The position numbers were made by a program, and so were the translations under genes. From UBA8079 sp965205535 (GTDB lineage Bacteria; Pseudomonadota; Alphaproteobacteria; UBA6615), in contig CBDBHH010000005.1 of the NCBI GenBank assembly GCA_965205535.1, forward strand, positions 248,001 through 312,000: DNA of 64,000 nt, written 5' to 3'. Under the pieces are notes generated by a model. The model was given only the letters and a program-made list of their open reading frames with translations. It ran no database searches and was not told where the DNA came from. This document shows positions 8,866 through 17,491 of the stretch, in pieces. Position 1 is the stretch's first letter, and every line of letters starts with the position of its first letter.

Positions 8866-9385
8866 CCGCTGTTTCGTCGAAGGTGGGCGGCATGGCCTCA
8901 AACGGCGTGTCGCGATCTCCGCGAATAAATTCAGCCGTCGAGGCCACCAACGCCCCGAATGTTTTATCGACGGATCTGAAAAACCCGGTGCGCAGCGCCA
9001 GTTCACCAAGCAAATTTGCGGCTTCAGCTTCAAGAACATACAAAACGCGGCTTTGCGAACCATCGGGGCCTGCCGGCTCGATCTCGAGTGTGGCAAACAG
9101 CGTCTTGAGCGGCCCTTTGGTGAAGTGCCGGCGATGTTCGAACCATTTGCTGGCGACCCAGTTTACCGGCTCCTCGCGCCATTCAAGCGTGAGTGGGCCC
9201 TGCTTCGCGACGGCTGTAAAAAGCACCGACCCGTCATCCTGGGGGGTTTCGGTGATCTCGTGCTTGGGAAGGCCTGCGGCCTCGTTGAACCGGGCTGTAT
9301 CGGACAGGATCGGCCAGACTTCCGCGGGCGTCGCGTCGAAGGACCAGACCCATTCATGGCGATGCACGCGCAACCCGACCCCCAT
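8849..9385 (-). CDS. SRPBCC domain of the frameshifted adenylate cyclase (5' piece)
   Basis: The 178-residue frame starts MGVGLRVHRHEW and has the START/Bet v1-like pattern of the SRPBCC superfamily (WSFDATPAEVWPILSD-x-R-x-N). It ends at a TGA at 8849, after FDETADRARR. The next frame continues with a DUF5939-type segment and a cyclase domain, and proteins with the order SRPBCC-DUF5939-cyclase are common, so this is best read as the 5' part of one broken gene. An in-frame stop directly before the ATG fixes the start at 9385. The SRPBCC domain probably senses a hydrophobic ligand. Natural truncation and sequencing error are both possible. Confidence 0.75.
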   Translation of the reverse strand: MGVGLRVHRHEWVWSFDATPAEVWPILSDTARFNEAAGLPKHEITETPQDDGSVLFTAVAKQGPLTLEWREEPVNWVASKWFEHRRHFTKGPLKTLFATLEIEPAGPDGSQSRVLYVLEAEAANLLGELALRTGFFRSVDKTFGALVASTAEFIRGDRDTPFEAMPPTFDETADRARR

Positions 9386-9467
9386 TTAACGCGGCTGAGC
9401 CGCTCATCAAGCGTGGTTCGGCGATGCCGCACCACCAACCCTCAATACATGGTACGTCGGGAGCGGT

Positions 9468-10343
9468 TTACCAGATCAAACCCGGCATCGCATATCGCGG
9501 CGCCTGACCGGCCTCTTCCAGGACGGCCGACAATCTATCCGGCGCGGGCAACATACCGGGCGCAGCACCGAGGCGTTCGGCGGCGATGCCACCCACGATA
9601 AACGCCGCATCTATCCCCGCCGCCGCCGCGCCGGCGACATCGGTCAAAAGACCATCGCCGACCATGAGTACGCGCTGGCGGTCCGGGTCACCAAGTTTGC
9701 CCAACACCGCGTCATACACGGGCCGATAGGGCTTGCCATGCCACGCCACATCCCCGCCATAGCGGGTCTCATAGGCCTCGGCCATTGCGCCCGCGCAAAT
9801 TTCGCGAACCGCGCCGCGCAGCACCTCACGGTCGGGATTGGTGCAGATCATCGGAAGGCCGGCGGCCGCGGCGCGTTCCAGCTCGGGAATATAGTGATCC
9901 AGCGTATGACCGGGCTCTCGCGGACCGGTACAGATCACGAAGTCCGCCTCTTCGATTTCGGCTGCGGAATCAATACCCGGATTGTCGAGCATCGGCCGAT
10001 GACGGTCCGGTCCGATAAACGCGGCCCGGCGGCCAAGTTTCGCATGCCAGGGATCCGTGCGCTCACGAATGGCGTGCCACGCGATTTCGCCGGAACAGAA
10101 AATGTCTTCGTAGATGGTGTCGGGAATACCGATCTGGCCCAGAACGTCACGGACGCCGGACACACGAAACGGCGCGTTGGAAAGCAAGACGATCCTGGCG
10201 CCTGCATCGCCGAACTTCTCCAGGCACGCAACAGCGCCCGGCAGGGGATCGATGCCATTGTGCAGGGTACCCCACAGATCGACGATCAGATGGTCGTAAC
10301 GGTTCGCGAGGCTTTCAAAGCCGGAGAGAAGTTCTGTGTTCAT
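9468..10343 (-). CDS. HAD-superfamily IIA hydrolase (TIGR01459-like)
   Basis: The 291-residue protein has the HAD motif I as VDLWGTLHNG (about 21-30), in which the usual second Asp is replaced by Trp, as in the 'class IV' IIA subfamily. Motif II is in VLLSNAP. The IIA cap follows (about 85-190), and the C-terminal HGKPYRPVYD and MVGDGLLTDVAGAAAAGI complete the fold. Substrate is unknown; relatives of this family include sugar and nucleotide monophosphatases. An in-frame TTG two codons upstream is possible, but the ATG at 10343 is preferred; an in-frame stop lies just beyond. The gene stands alone between a cyclase and the TipF-like gene. Confidence 0.9.
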   Translation of the reverse strand: MNTELLSGFESLANRYDHLIVDLWGTLHNGIDPLPGAVACLEKFGDAGARIVLLSNAPFRVSGVRDVLGQIGIPDTIYEDIFCSGEIAWHAIRERTDPWHAKLGRRAAFIGPDRHRPMLDNPGIDSAAEIEEADFVICTGPREPGHTLDHYIPELERAAAAGLPMICTNPDREVLRGAVREICAGAMAEAYETRYGGDVAWHGKPYRPVYDAVLGKLGDPDRQRVLMVGDGLLTDVAGAAAAGIDAAFIVGGIAAERLGAAPGMLPAPDRLSAVLEEAGQAPRYAMPGLIW

Positions 10344-10475
10344 CAGCAAACCGGTTCATAGCAATACCATGTGAAAGGCGTATGCCATGCCCAGATGCCC
10401 GAAGGAAGAGGCCTCGCGCATGCTGTGTGAAGGAAGATGGTTCTGGTGGGTGTGGGGGAGCCCCACGGCGCACGA

Positions 10476-11714
10476 TCAGTCCGTGCGGCTCAACCGGGGT
10501 TCGCCGAACAGATATCCCTGACCGTAGTCGATCTCGAAATCGAGAAGCTCAACCACTTGTCGCTCGTCCTCGATCTTCTCAACGATCAGGTCGAGACCAT
10601 CGCGGTCGAGCATCTTCTTGATATCTTCGCGCGCGATATCGCCGTCCAGCTCGTCGTTTCGATCGAGAAGGAACGACGCATCAACCTTCACGAACCGGAA
10701 ATTCTTGGCCGAAAGGCCCTGAACATCGAGGTTGAGATGGGTCACCTGGTCGAGCGAAAAGCGGAACCCGAGATCGGCGAGCCGCGCAAGGTTCCCGATC
10801 GTCGCCGGGGGTGCGGTTTCAATGTCGCTCTGGCCGAATTCAAAGAACAGCTTCGGCGCGAGATCGGGATTCTCGGATACGAAATCCACGAAGTCACCGA
10901 TAAAGGCGGTATCGCCCAGGCTTTCGCGGGAGATATTGCAGAAGAACGCCGTGTCGTAGTTTCGCTTCTGGGTGCGCCGGATCAGCTGCACGCAGCGGAA
11001 CAGCAGCATATTGTCGATCGCACTGACGAGGCCTTCGCGTTCGGCAACGCCGATATACTGGCCCGGCCCGATCACCGTGCCATCCTCGCCGCGGATGCGC
11101 GTGTAGCATTCGTAGTAACGATTCTTGCGCTGGGGCAGGCTGACGATCGGTTGCAGATAGACATCAACCCGGTCGAGGCGAAGTGCTTCGCGCACAATGT
11201 CGATGACCTCCGGGTCATCGACGACGCCGAAATCCGCCTCCGACGGCGCGCTTACGGCCTTGCCACCCTCGACGGCGACCAATTTAGGCCGCTCGGCGAG
11301 CTGTGCTTCGCCGGCTGCGAGCGCGCTCGCCTCCTGTTTGCGTGAAAACACCTCGATCAGGCCTTGCAGCACCTTAACCTCGGCAATCACTTCGGAAACA
11401 CGCTGCTCACCGGCCCGGCCCGCCTGATCGACCGTCTGGCGCATCTGCAGTGTCTGGGTCTGGGTGCTGAGCAAATCCTCGGCGATTTCACGGGTCTGAC
11501 GGCGAACAACCGTCAGCTCCTGAATAAGGCGGCGGTTGCGATCCGACTGGGCGAACATCACATGCGCCATCGCACAGGCGAGGAACACCATTCCCGCGGC
11601 CAATGGCGCAACATCCGCCGACAGCGCCGGCACAAAAGCCGGGGCGACCAGCGCCACCGCAGTTGCGAGCACGAAATAGGACGCGACGATTATGATATGC
11701 AGAATCAGTGACAT
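10476..11714 (-). CDS. TipF-like membrane protein with a degenerate EAL domain
   Basis: The 412-residue protein has two N-terminal transmembrane helices (about 4-27 and 36-54), a coiled coil (58-130) and a C-terminal EAL domain (about 165-405). The signature EAL is ECY (202-204), and the metal-binding DDFG is LDQV (321-324). FVKVDASF and the QGYLFGEP end remain. Loss of these residues predicts no c-di-GMP hydrolysis but possible c-di-GMP binding. This is the exact layout of Caulobacter TipF, a c-di-GMP effector that positions flagellar assembly with TipN. A TipN-like gene lies at 2291-5317. The homology claim rests on architecture and the degenerate motif pattern. Confidence 0.8.
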   Translation of the reverse strand: MSLILHIIIVASYFVLATAVALVAPAFVPALSADVAPLAAGMVFLACAMAHVMFAQSDRNRRLIQELTVVRRQTREIAEDLLSTQTQTLQMRQTVDQAGRAGEQRVSEVIAEVKVLQGLIEVFSRKQEASALAAGEAQLAERPKLVAVEGGKAVSAPSEADFGVVDDPEVIDIVREALRLDRVDVYLQPIVSLPQRKNRYYECYTRIRGEDGTVIGPGQYIGVAEREGLVSAIDNMLLFRCVQLIRRTQKRNYDTAFFCNISRESLGDTAFIGDFVDFVSENPDLAPKLFFEFGQSDIETAPPATIGNLARLADLGFRFSLDQVTHLNLDVQGLSAKNFRFVKVDASFLLDRNDELDGDIAREDIKKMLDRDGLDLIVEKIEDERQVVELLDFEIDYGQGYLFGEPRLSRTD

Positions 11715-11782
11715 AGCTTCGAGGCACAGATTGACGACGAAGCCTTGCGATATGGTTAACGCGAATTAAGACTGTTGCGGCG

Positions 11783-12961
11783 CTATTCTTCGCGTTCAGC
11801 CGGCAGAATCTGTTCGACCAGTGTCGACCAGTAGGTCACGCCGATCGGAATGATCTCGTCGTTGAAGTCGTAGCCGGGATTGTGAAGCATGCATCCGCCG
11901 GCGCCGGCCCCGTTCCCGACCCACACATAGCTTCCGGGCTTCTCGCGCAGCATGTAGGCGAAATCCTCCGACCCCATACTCGGCACCGGGCTACGTTCAA
12001 TATTCCCGTCACCCACGATCGCGACCGCCGCCGCCTCGGCGTGCTCGGTTTCTTCCGCGCTGTTGACGGTGGCGGGATAGCGCCGTTCGTAATGCAGTTC
12101 CGCCGTCCCGCCGAAGGCGGCACAGACACCATCCGCGATCCGCCGCATCGCCGGCTCCACACTGTCTCGAACGGCTTCGCTGAACGAGCGCACGGTGCCC
12201 CGCAGCACGACCTCGTCCGGGATGACGTTGTAGGCATCACCACCATGAATTTGCGTCACCGAGACAACGAGGGAATCAATCGGATCAATATTCCGGCTCG
12301 TAATGCTCTGCAGCGCATCCACCACCTTGGAAGCCATGACGATGCTGTCGATACCCTGATGGGGCATCGCCGCGTGGCTACCCTGCCCCTTGATCACCAG
12401 ATCGAAAATATCGAAGGCCGCCATCATCGGGCCCGGTGCAACGGCAAACTCACCCACCGGCATGCCCGGCCAGTTGTGCATCCCGTAGATGGATTCTGCC
12501 GGGAACTTCTCGAACAGGCCCTCGTTGACCATCACTTCGGCGCCGCCCTCTGCCTCTTCCGCGGGCTGGAAGACGAAATACACCGTGCCATCGAACTGCT
12601 TTGTCTCGGCGAGGTATTTGGCCGCCCCCAGCAGCATCGTCGTGTGACCGTCATGACCGCAGCCATGCATTTTTCCCGGCGTCTTCGAGGCATGCGCGAA
12701 GTCGTTGCCCTCTTCCATGGGCAATGCGTCCATATCCGCGCGCAGCGCGATGGCGCGATTGCCGGTGCCGACCTTCAGCTGACCGACAACACCTGTCTTG
12801 GCCAGGCCGCGATGCACCTCGACGCCGAAGCTTTCGAGCCGCTCGGCCACAAGCGCGGACGTGCGCTCTTCCTCGAAGGCCAGTTCGGGATGGGCATGGA
12901 AATCACGGCGCCACTCGGTCAGCAGCGCGTGGTCACGGGTGATCTCTTCCTTGATGTTCAT
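11783..12961 (-). CDS. M20-family amidohydrolase (hippurate hydrolase/N-acyl amino acid deacylase type)
   Basis: This is a 392-residue metallopeptidase-fold enzyme. The two-metal site residues sit in LRADMDALP (about 73-81), HGCGHDGH (99-106) and PAEEAEGGA. A dimerisation domain follows (about 180-290, GSHAAMPHQGID). C-terminal MGSEDFAYM and the final metal His (LHNPGYDFND) complete it. Length and motifs fit the M20D subfamily that hydrolyses N-acyl amino acids or indole-acetyl conjugates; the actual substrate cannot be read. It follows the nitrilase-family gene by 35 bases on the same strand and is probably in one operon with it. Both act on amide bonds. Confidence 0.93.
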   Translation of the reverse strand: MNIKEEITRDHALLTEWRRDFHAHPELAFEEERTSALVAERLESFGVEVHRGLAKTGVVGQLKVGTGNRAIALRADMDALPMEEGNDFAHASKTPGKMHGCGHDGHTTMLLGAAKYLAETKQFDGTVYFVFQPAEEAEGGAEVMVNEGLFEKFPAESIYGMHNWPGMPVGEFAVAPGPMMAAFDIFDLVIKGQGSHAAMPHQGIDSIVMASKVVDALQSITSRNIDPIDSLVVSVTQIHGGDAYNVIPDEVVLRGTVRSFSEAVRDSVEPAMRRIADGVCAAFGGTAELHYERRYPATVNSAEETEHAEAAAVAIVGDGNIERSPVPSMGSEDFAYMLREKPGSYVWVGNGAGAGGCMLHNPGYDFNDEIIPIGVTYWSTLVEQILPAEREE

Positions 12962-12996
12962 CTCGTCCTCTTAATCCATCCGGTCTGGCGCAGGCG

Positions 12997-13821
12997 TCAA
13001 AGTATGCGGTGTTGCGCGACGGGAATACGTTGACGCACCTGGTGGAGGTAATCCAGTTCTACCGTGGCCGTTGCATGCCCCGTTCCCTCGCGTGCCTGGG
13101 CCAGAAGATGGCCCCAGGGGTCGACGATCATCGAATGCCCCCAGCTCGCGCGTTCATCGTTGCCCTCGTGATACGTCCCGGTCTGCGCCGCGGCCACGAC
13201 GAATGTCTGGGTCTCGATAGCGCGGGCGCGCAACAAGACCTCCCAATGGTCCTTGCCGGTCTGCAGCGTAAAGGCCGCCGGCACCATAATGACGTCGGCA
13301 CCGGCTTCCGCCAGGGCGCGGTAGAGTTCGGCAAAGCGCAGATCGTAACAAATGCTGCAGCCGACCGTGATGGTGTCGGCCCTGTAGGTCACGATCTCGC
13401 GCCCGGCGCCGAATGTTGCCGATTCCCGGTATTCCCTGCCGTCCGGGGTCGAGACGTCGAACAGATGTATCTTGCGGTAACGCGCCAGCTCGCCGCCCGC
13501 CCGATCAAAGGCGACCGTCGTGTTGAAGAAATCATCTCCCGCACGTTCCACAAAACTGCCGCCGTGGACGAATACGCCATGCCCGCGCGCCATGTCTCGC
13601 AAGGTTTCGTAGGCCGCCCCGCCCGTGCTCCCGGCCGAGGGCAGTTCTTCGGCCGCCGCGCGTTTGTCGGCAACCGAACTTCCCATGAACGCGAACACCT
13701 CCGGCAAGACGAGCATGTCCGGTGCGTCGGTCTCGACCGCATGCGATGCCAGCTTCCTCGCCTGCTCCAGATTGGCCGGTTTGTCGCTGCGGGTGTTCAT
13801 TTGAAGCGTCGTGATCTTCAT
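12997..13821 (-). CDS. Carbon-nitrogen hydrolase (Nit1/omega-amidase type)
   Basis: The 274-residue protein has the complete nitrilase-superfamily catalytic triad: Glu41 in LPEVFAF, Lys117 in YRKIHLFD and Cys158 in CSICYDLRF. The KIHLFD...P motif and CYDLRF are typical of the Nit1/Nit2 branch, which acts on deaminated glutathione and alpha-keto amides. Cytosolic; no signal peptide. It starts the two-gene set with the M20 amidohydrolase. The intergenic region to manC (13822-13960) is divergent and holds both promoters, though none is clear by eye. Confidence 0.93.
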   Translation of the reverse strand: MKITTLQMNTRSDKPANLEQARKLASHAVETDAPDMLVLPEVFAFMGSSVADKRAAAEELPSAGSTGGAAYETLRDMARGHGVFVHGGSFVERAGDDFFNTTVAFDRAGGELARYRKIHLFDVSTPDGREYRESATFGAGREIVTYRADTITVGCSICYDLRFAELYRALAEAGADVIMVPAAFTLQTGKDHWEVLLRARAIETQTFVVAAAQTGTYHEGNDERASWGHSMIVDPWGHLLAQAREGTGHATATVELDYLHQVRQRIPVAQHRIL

Positions 13822-13960
13822 AGCCGCATGCTAGCGCAGCTCAATATGCCTGTCTCGCGATCCACAATTTCACGCAAAGGCCTCACACTGTCGTTGGCCT
13901 CGACCGAAAAACCGGCTAGCTAGGACACGCAATTTGATACGCGTTCGAGGGAGATCGAGT

Positions 13961-15376
13961 TTGGCAACCGGTCGCATCACGCCCGTTATCCTGTCCGGAG
14001 GTTCCGGCACCCGCTTGTGGCCCATGAGCCGCAGGGATTATCCCAAGCAGTTTCTGCCGCTTGCGGGCGACCAGACCATGCTCCAGGACACCGCACTGCG
14101 TGTCAGCGCCGCCCAGCACTTTGCACCAGTGCTCGTGGTCTGCAACGAAGAACATCGATTTATGGTTGCCGAGCAGCTGCGCCGCCAGGAACAGGCCGCG
14201 CAGGGCATCCTGCTGGAGCCGATCGGTCGCAATACTGCACCCGCTCTCACCGCCGCCGCCCTGTGGCTGCTCGACCGAGATCCCGATGCGATCATGCTGG
14301 TGCTACCGTCGGACCATGTCGTGCAGAATGTCCCGGCGTTTCGTGAAGCCGCCTACACGGCTGCCGACGCTGCCCGGACAGGCCGGCTGGTAACGTTCGG
14401 TATTACACCGCGCGCACCCGAGACAGGTTTCGGCTACATCGCCGCGGGCGGCCCGGCCGAGGGCATTGACGGCGTTCGCGACGTGGATGGTTTTGTCGAG
14501 AAACCCGACCTCGCAACCGCGCAGGAATTCGTGGCCGGGGGCAATCATTTCTGGAACAGCGGCATGTTCGTGTTCCGGGCCGACACGCTGGTTGGAGAGA
14601 TCGACCGGCTGACCCCCGAGACCGGAGATGCTTGCCGTGCTGCCCTCGAAAACGGCACAGAGGATCTCGATTTCTTTCGCATGGATGCCGACGCCTTCGG
14701 TTCGGCGCCTGCGACGTCCATCGACTATGCGGTCATGGAAAAGACCGAACGAGCGGCCGTGGTGCCGGTCGACATCGGATGGTCGGATGTCGGGTCGTGG
14801 CGCGCACTCTGGGAAATTGGTGCGAAGGACAATGCCGGCAATGTCGTGGAGGGCGACGTGGTGCAGGTCGGCTCGCGCGATTGCTATCTGCGCAGCGATG
14901 GCACGCTCGTCGCGGCCATCGGGCTTGAGGATTTCGTGGTCATGGCGTCGACCGACGCGGTGCTGGTCGCCCCCAAGGATGAGGTGCAGCATGTCCGCGA
15001 CATCGTCGATGCGCTCGGCAAGTCCGGCCGCAAGGAAGCCGTCACATTTCCCGAAGTCTACCGGCCGTGGGGCTGGTACAAGACGCTCAATACGGGCCCC
15101 GGGTTTCACGTCAATCGTATCTCCCTGCACCCCGGCGGGCGGGTAAACCTGCGCCGTCACCGGCACGCCGCCCAGCATTGGATGATCGTCGACGGGACGG
15201 CCGATGTGACCCTGGAGGGCGAAACCCATCAGCGTGAACCGGGTGAATCAATCTCGATTCCGACCGGCGCGGCGCACGCGCTGGCCACCGCAGACAACCG
15301 CCCCCTGACCCTGATCGAGGTTCAGGCCGGCCCGAACGCCGGCAAGGACGAGTTTGAACGGCTGGAAAACAGCTGA
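13961..15376 (+). CDS. manC: Mannose-1-phosphate guanylyltransferase / mannose-6-phosphate isomerase
   Basis: The enzyme makes GDP-mannose for polysaccharide synthesis. The N-terminal nucleotidyltransferase domain has GGSGTRLWP (13-21), PKQFLPL and EPIGRNTAPA. FVEKPD and NSGMFVF follow, and the C-terminal type II PMI cupin begins near RPWGWY and contains HRHAAQHWMIVDG. The two domains are fused as in AlgA/CpsB/ManC. I prefer the TTG at 13961 because GAGGGAGA lies 6 bases upstream; a TTG at 13934 would add nine residues unlike the family. There is no polysaccharide cluster nearby. The gene is transcribed away from the amidase pair. Confidence 0.93.
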   Translation: MATGRITPVILSGGSGTRLWPMSRRDYPKQFLPLAGDQTMLQDTALRVSAAQHFAPVLVVCNEEHRFMVAEQLRRQEQAAQGILLEPIGRNTAPALTAAALWLLDRDPDAIMLVLPSDHVVQNVPAFREAAYTAADAARTGRLVTFGITPRAPETGFGYIAAGGPAEGIDGVRDVDGFVEKPDLATAQEFVAGGNHFWNSGMFVFRADTLVGEIDRLTPETGDACRAALENGTEDLDFFRMDADAFGSAPATSIDYAVMEKTERAAVVPVDIGWSDVGSWRALWEIGAKDNAGNVVEGDVVQVGSRDCYLRSDGTLVAAIGLEDFVVMASTDAVLVAPKDEVQHVRDIVDALGKSGRKEAVTFPEVYRPWGWYKTLNTGPGFHVNRISLHPGGRVNLRRHRHAAQHWMIVDGTADVTLEGETHQREPGESISIPTGAAHALATADNRPLTLIEVQAGPNAGKDEFERLENS

Positions 15377-15468
15377 AAACCGGGCAAAACCCCCAAAAGC
15401 TTGCCGGGATCGCCCCGTGCGCCTAACGTTCAGGTTGAAAAGCACGACAACCCGATAAGGCAACCACC

Positions 15469-16872
15469 ATGGCACCGTCCGACCGGACCCAATTTGCGCC
15501 CAATTCCGCGGCGGCACGCGACATCGCGTACTACCTGCATCCCTTCACCAATCCCAAGGTGCATGAGGAAAACGGCCCCTTCATCGTCAATGAGGGCAGG
15601 GGCATCTATGTCTATGACGACCAGGGCAAGGAATATATCGAGGGCATGGCCGGTCTCTGGTGCACCTCGCTGGGCTTCGGCGAGGAACGCCTCGCCAAAG
15701 TCGCCTACGAGCAGATGCTACGCCTGCCCTACATCCAGGGCTTCACCCATCGCTCCAATGAAGTGGCCATCGATCTTGCCGAAAAACTGATCCAGATGGC
15801 GCCCAACAATATGGGCAAGGTGTTCTTCACCAACTCCGGATCCGAGGCGAACGACACCCAGGTGAAGATCGTCTGGTACTACAACAACGCCCGCGGCAGA
15901 CCCGAGAAAAAGAAAATTATCGGCCGCCACAAGGCCTATCACGGCATCACACTGGCCGCCGCGAGCCTGACCGGCGTCGAATATGCCCAGAAGGGCTTCG
16001 ACGTCCCGCTAGACCGGTTCCTCCATGTCACGCCGCCGCATTACTGGCGCGAGGGCCAGGACGGCGAGAGCGAGGAAGACTTCGCAAGCCGGATGGCACA
16101 GGAAATCGACGATCTGATCGTCAGCGAAGGCCCCGACACGGTCGCCGCCTTCATCGCCGAACCGGTGATGGGCGCGGGCGGGTTGATCCCGCCGCCGGCA
16201 ACCTATTTCGAGAAGGTGCAGGCAGTCTTGAAAAAGCATGACGTCCTGATGATCGCCGACGAGGTGATCACAGGCTTCATGCGCACGGGCAACATGTTTG
16301 CGTGCGAGACCTACAACATCAAACCGGACCTGATGTCGATCGCCAAGGCATTGTCCTCGGCCTATCTGCCCATCGGCGCGGTGATGATGACCGACGAGGT
16401 CTATCAGGTATTGCGCGAGGGCAGCGACCAGTTCGGCATGTGGAACACCGGCTACACCTACTCCGGGCACCCGGTGGCCGCCGCCGTCGCGCTCGAGACA
16501 CTCCGCATCTATGAGGAACGCGACCTGCTCGGCCATGTGCGCTCGGTCATGGGCACCTTCCAGGAGCAGATGCAGGCGTTTGCCGATCATCCGCTGGTGG
16601 GCGAAGTCCGCGGTGTCGGCCTGTTTGCCGCGCTTGAGCTGTCACCCGATCCGGCCAACAAGGGCATGTTCGACCCGGCCGCGAAGGTCGCGCCGGGCAT
16701 GATGGCCCGCACTCAGGCCCATGGCCTGATCTCGCGCGCGCTGCCGTCCGACGGCATCGCGCTCTGCCCACCGCTGATCATCACCGAAGACGAGATCGGC
16801 GTGTGTATGGAACGTTTTTCGGCAGCTCTCGATGAAACCTGGGCCCATGTCCAGGCCGAGGGGCTCGTCTAG
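15469..16872 (+). CDS. Class III PLP-dependent aminotransferase (omega-amino acid/pyruvate type)
   Basis: The 467-residue fold-type I aminotransferase carries the phosphate-binding TNSGSEANDTQ (about 121-131), YHG-T at about 158-161, ADEVITGF (263-270) and the PLP lysine Lys293 in SIAKALSSAYLP. The AGLWCTSLGFG segment (about 61-71) is characteristic of beta-alanine, taurine or other omega-amine:pyruvate transaminases. Donor specificity cannot be read. A cupin gene follows after 33 bases on the same strand, suggesting a short operon. About 90 bases upstream separate it from manC. Confidence 0.93.
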   Translation: MAPSDRTQFAPNSAAARDIAYYLHPFTNPKVHEENGPFIVNEGRGIYVYDDQGKEYIEGMAGLWCTSLGFGEERLAKVAYEQMLRLPYIQGFTHRSNEVAIDLAEKLIQMAPNNMGKVFFTNSGSEANDTQVKIVWYYNNARGRPEKKKIIGRHKAYHGITLAAASLTGVEYAQKGFDVPLDRFLHVTPPHYWREGQDGESEEDFASRMAQEIDDLIVSEGPDTVAAFIAEPVMGAGGLIPPPATYFEKVQAVLKKHDVLMIADEVITGFMRTGNMFACETYNIKPDLMSIAKALSSAYLPIGAVMMTDEVYQVLREGSDQFGMWNTGYTYSGHPVAAAVALETLRIYEERDLLGHVRSVMGTFQEQMQAFADHPLVGEVRGVGLFAALELSPDPANKGMFDPAAKVAPGMMARTQAHGLISRALPSDGIALCPPLIITEDEIGVCMERFSAALDETWAHVQAEGLV

Positions 16873-16905
16873 CAGGACCAAATCGAAACAGAGGGAGCAG
16901 GAACC

Positions 16906-17331
16906 ATGAGTGAAGCAGTCGTATTGGATGACGGCACCGAGACGCCGGACTACGAAGTTCGTCGCAAGGACGACCCGCAATTCGTCGAGGGCCGCCGCAA
17001 CTTCTTCGAATACATCGATCTTGGCACCCAGGACGCCAGCAACGGCAAGATGCGGGTGCAAATCACCCGCGCCAAGCAGGGTCTTGTCGAACCGACCGGC
17101 TGGCATACGCATATCTGCAAAGGTCAATTCGTTTACATGCTTGAGGGGTTTCTCGACCTGGCCTTCGCCGACGGCACGGTGCACCTCGAAGCCGGAGATT
17201 CCATCTACATCCCCGGCGGTGTGCCCCACAACGAGACGGCCACCTCGGACATGTTCGATCTGATCGAGATTTCGATACCGGCGAAGATGCACACCGAGCC
17301 CTGCGATCCGCCGCCGGGAATGCCCGCCTGA
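16906..17331 (+). CDS. Cupin domain protein
   Basis: The 141-residue single-domain cupin has motif 1 in GWHTHICKGQFVYMLEG (a metal site with two His and a Gln/Glu position) and motif 2 in PGGVPHNE. It ends in a short extension rich in Pro and Cys (EPCDPPPGMPA). A strong ribosome binding site (GAGGGAGC) lies 8-9 bases before the ATG. It probably shares a transcript with the aminotransferase. Function is unknown: metal-dependent isomerase, dioxygenase or sensor are all possible. Confidence 0.85.
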   Translation: MSEAVVLDDGTETPDYEVRRKDDPQFVEGRRNFFEYIDLGTQDASNGKMRVQITRAKQGLVEPTGWHTHICKGQFVYMLEGFLDLAFADGTVHLEAGDSIYIPGGVPHNETATSDMFDLIEISIPAKMHTEPCDPPPGMPA

Positions 17332-17491
17332 CCGGGCTTCTGCGCCTGTAATCCATCGCGCACGGCTGCCGCACATTTGGCTGCGGCGAGCCGCCGCGAT
17401 GGAAAAATACAGCCTGAATGCTATATTTGGGATGTTATTCGAGCGTCGGCGGCTTGCCCCACCGTCGAGACCGGCTGATGGACCCCGGCTG

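Noticed and set aside
10350..10475. Gap between the HAD gene and the TipF-like gene examined for a small gene or terminator
   Set aside because: I found no ORF with a ribosome binding site and no stem-loop with a T-tract. It probably holds only the HAD gene promoter.
17399..17491. Longer start for hemA adding 31 residues
   Set aside because: The extra residues are not part of known 5-aminolevulinate synthases, and the ATG at 17492 gives the conserved MDYEKHF start.
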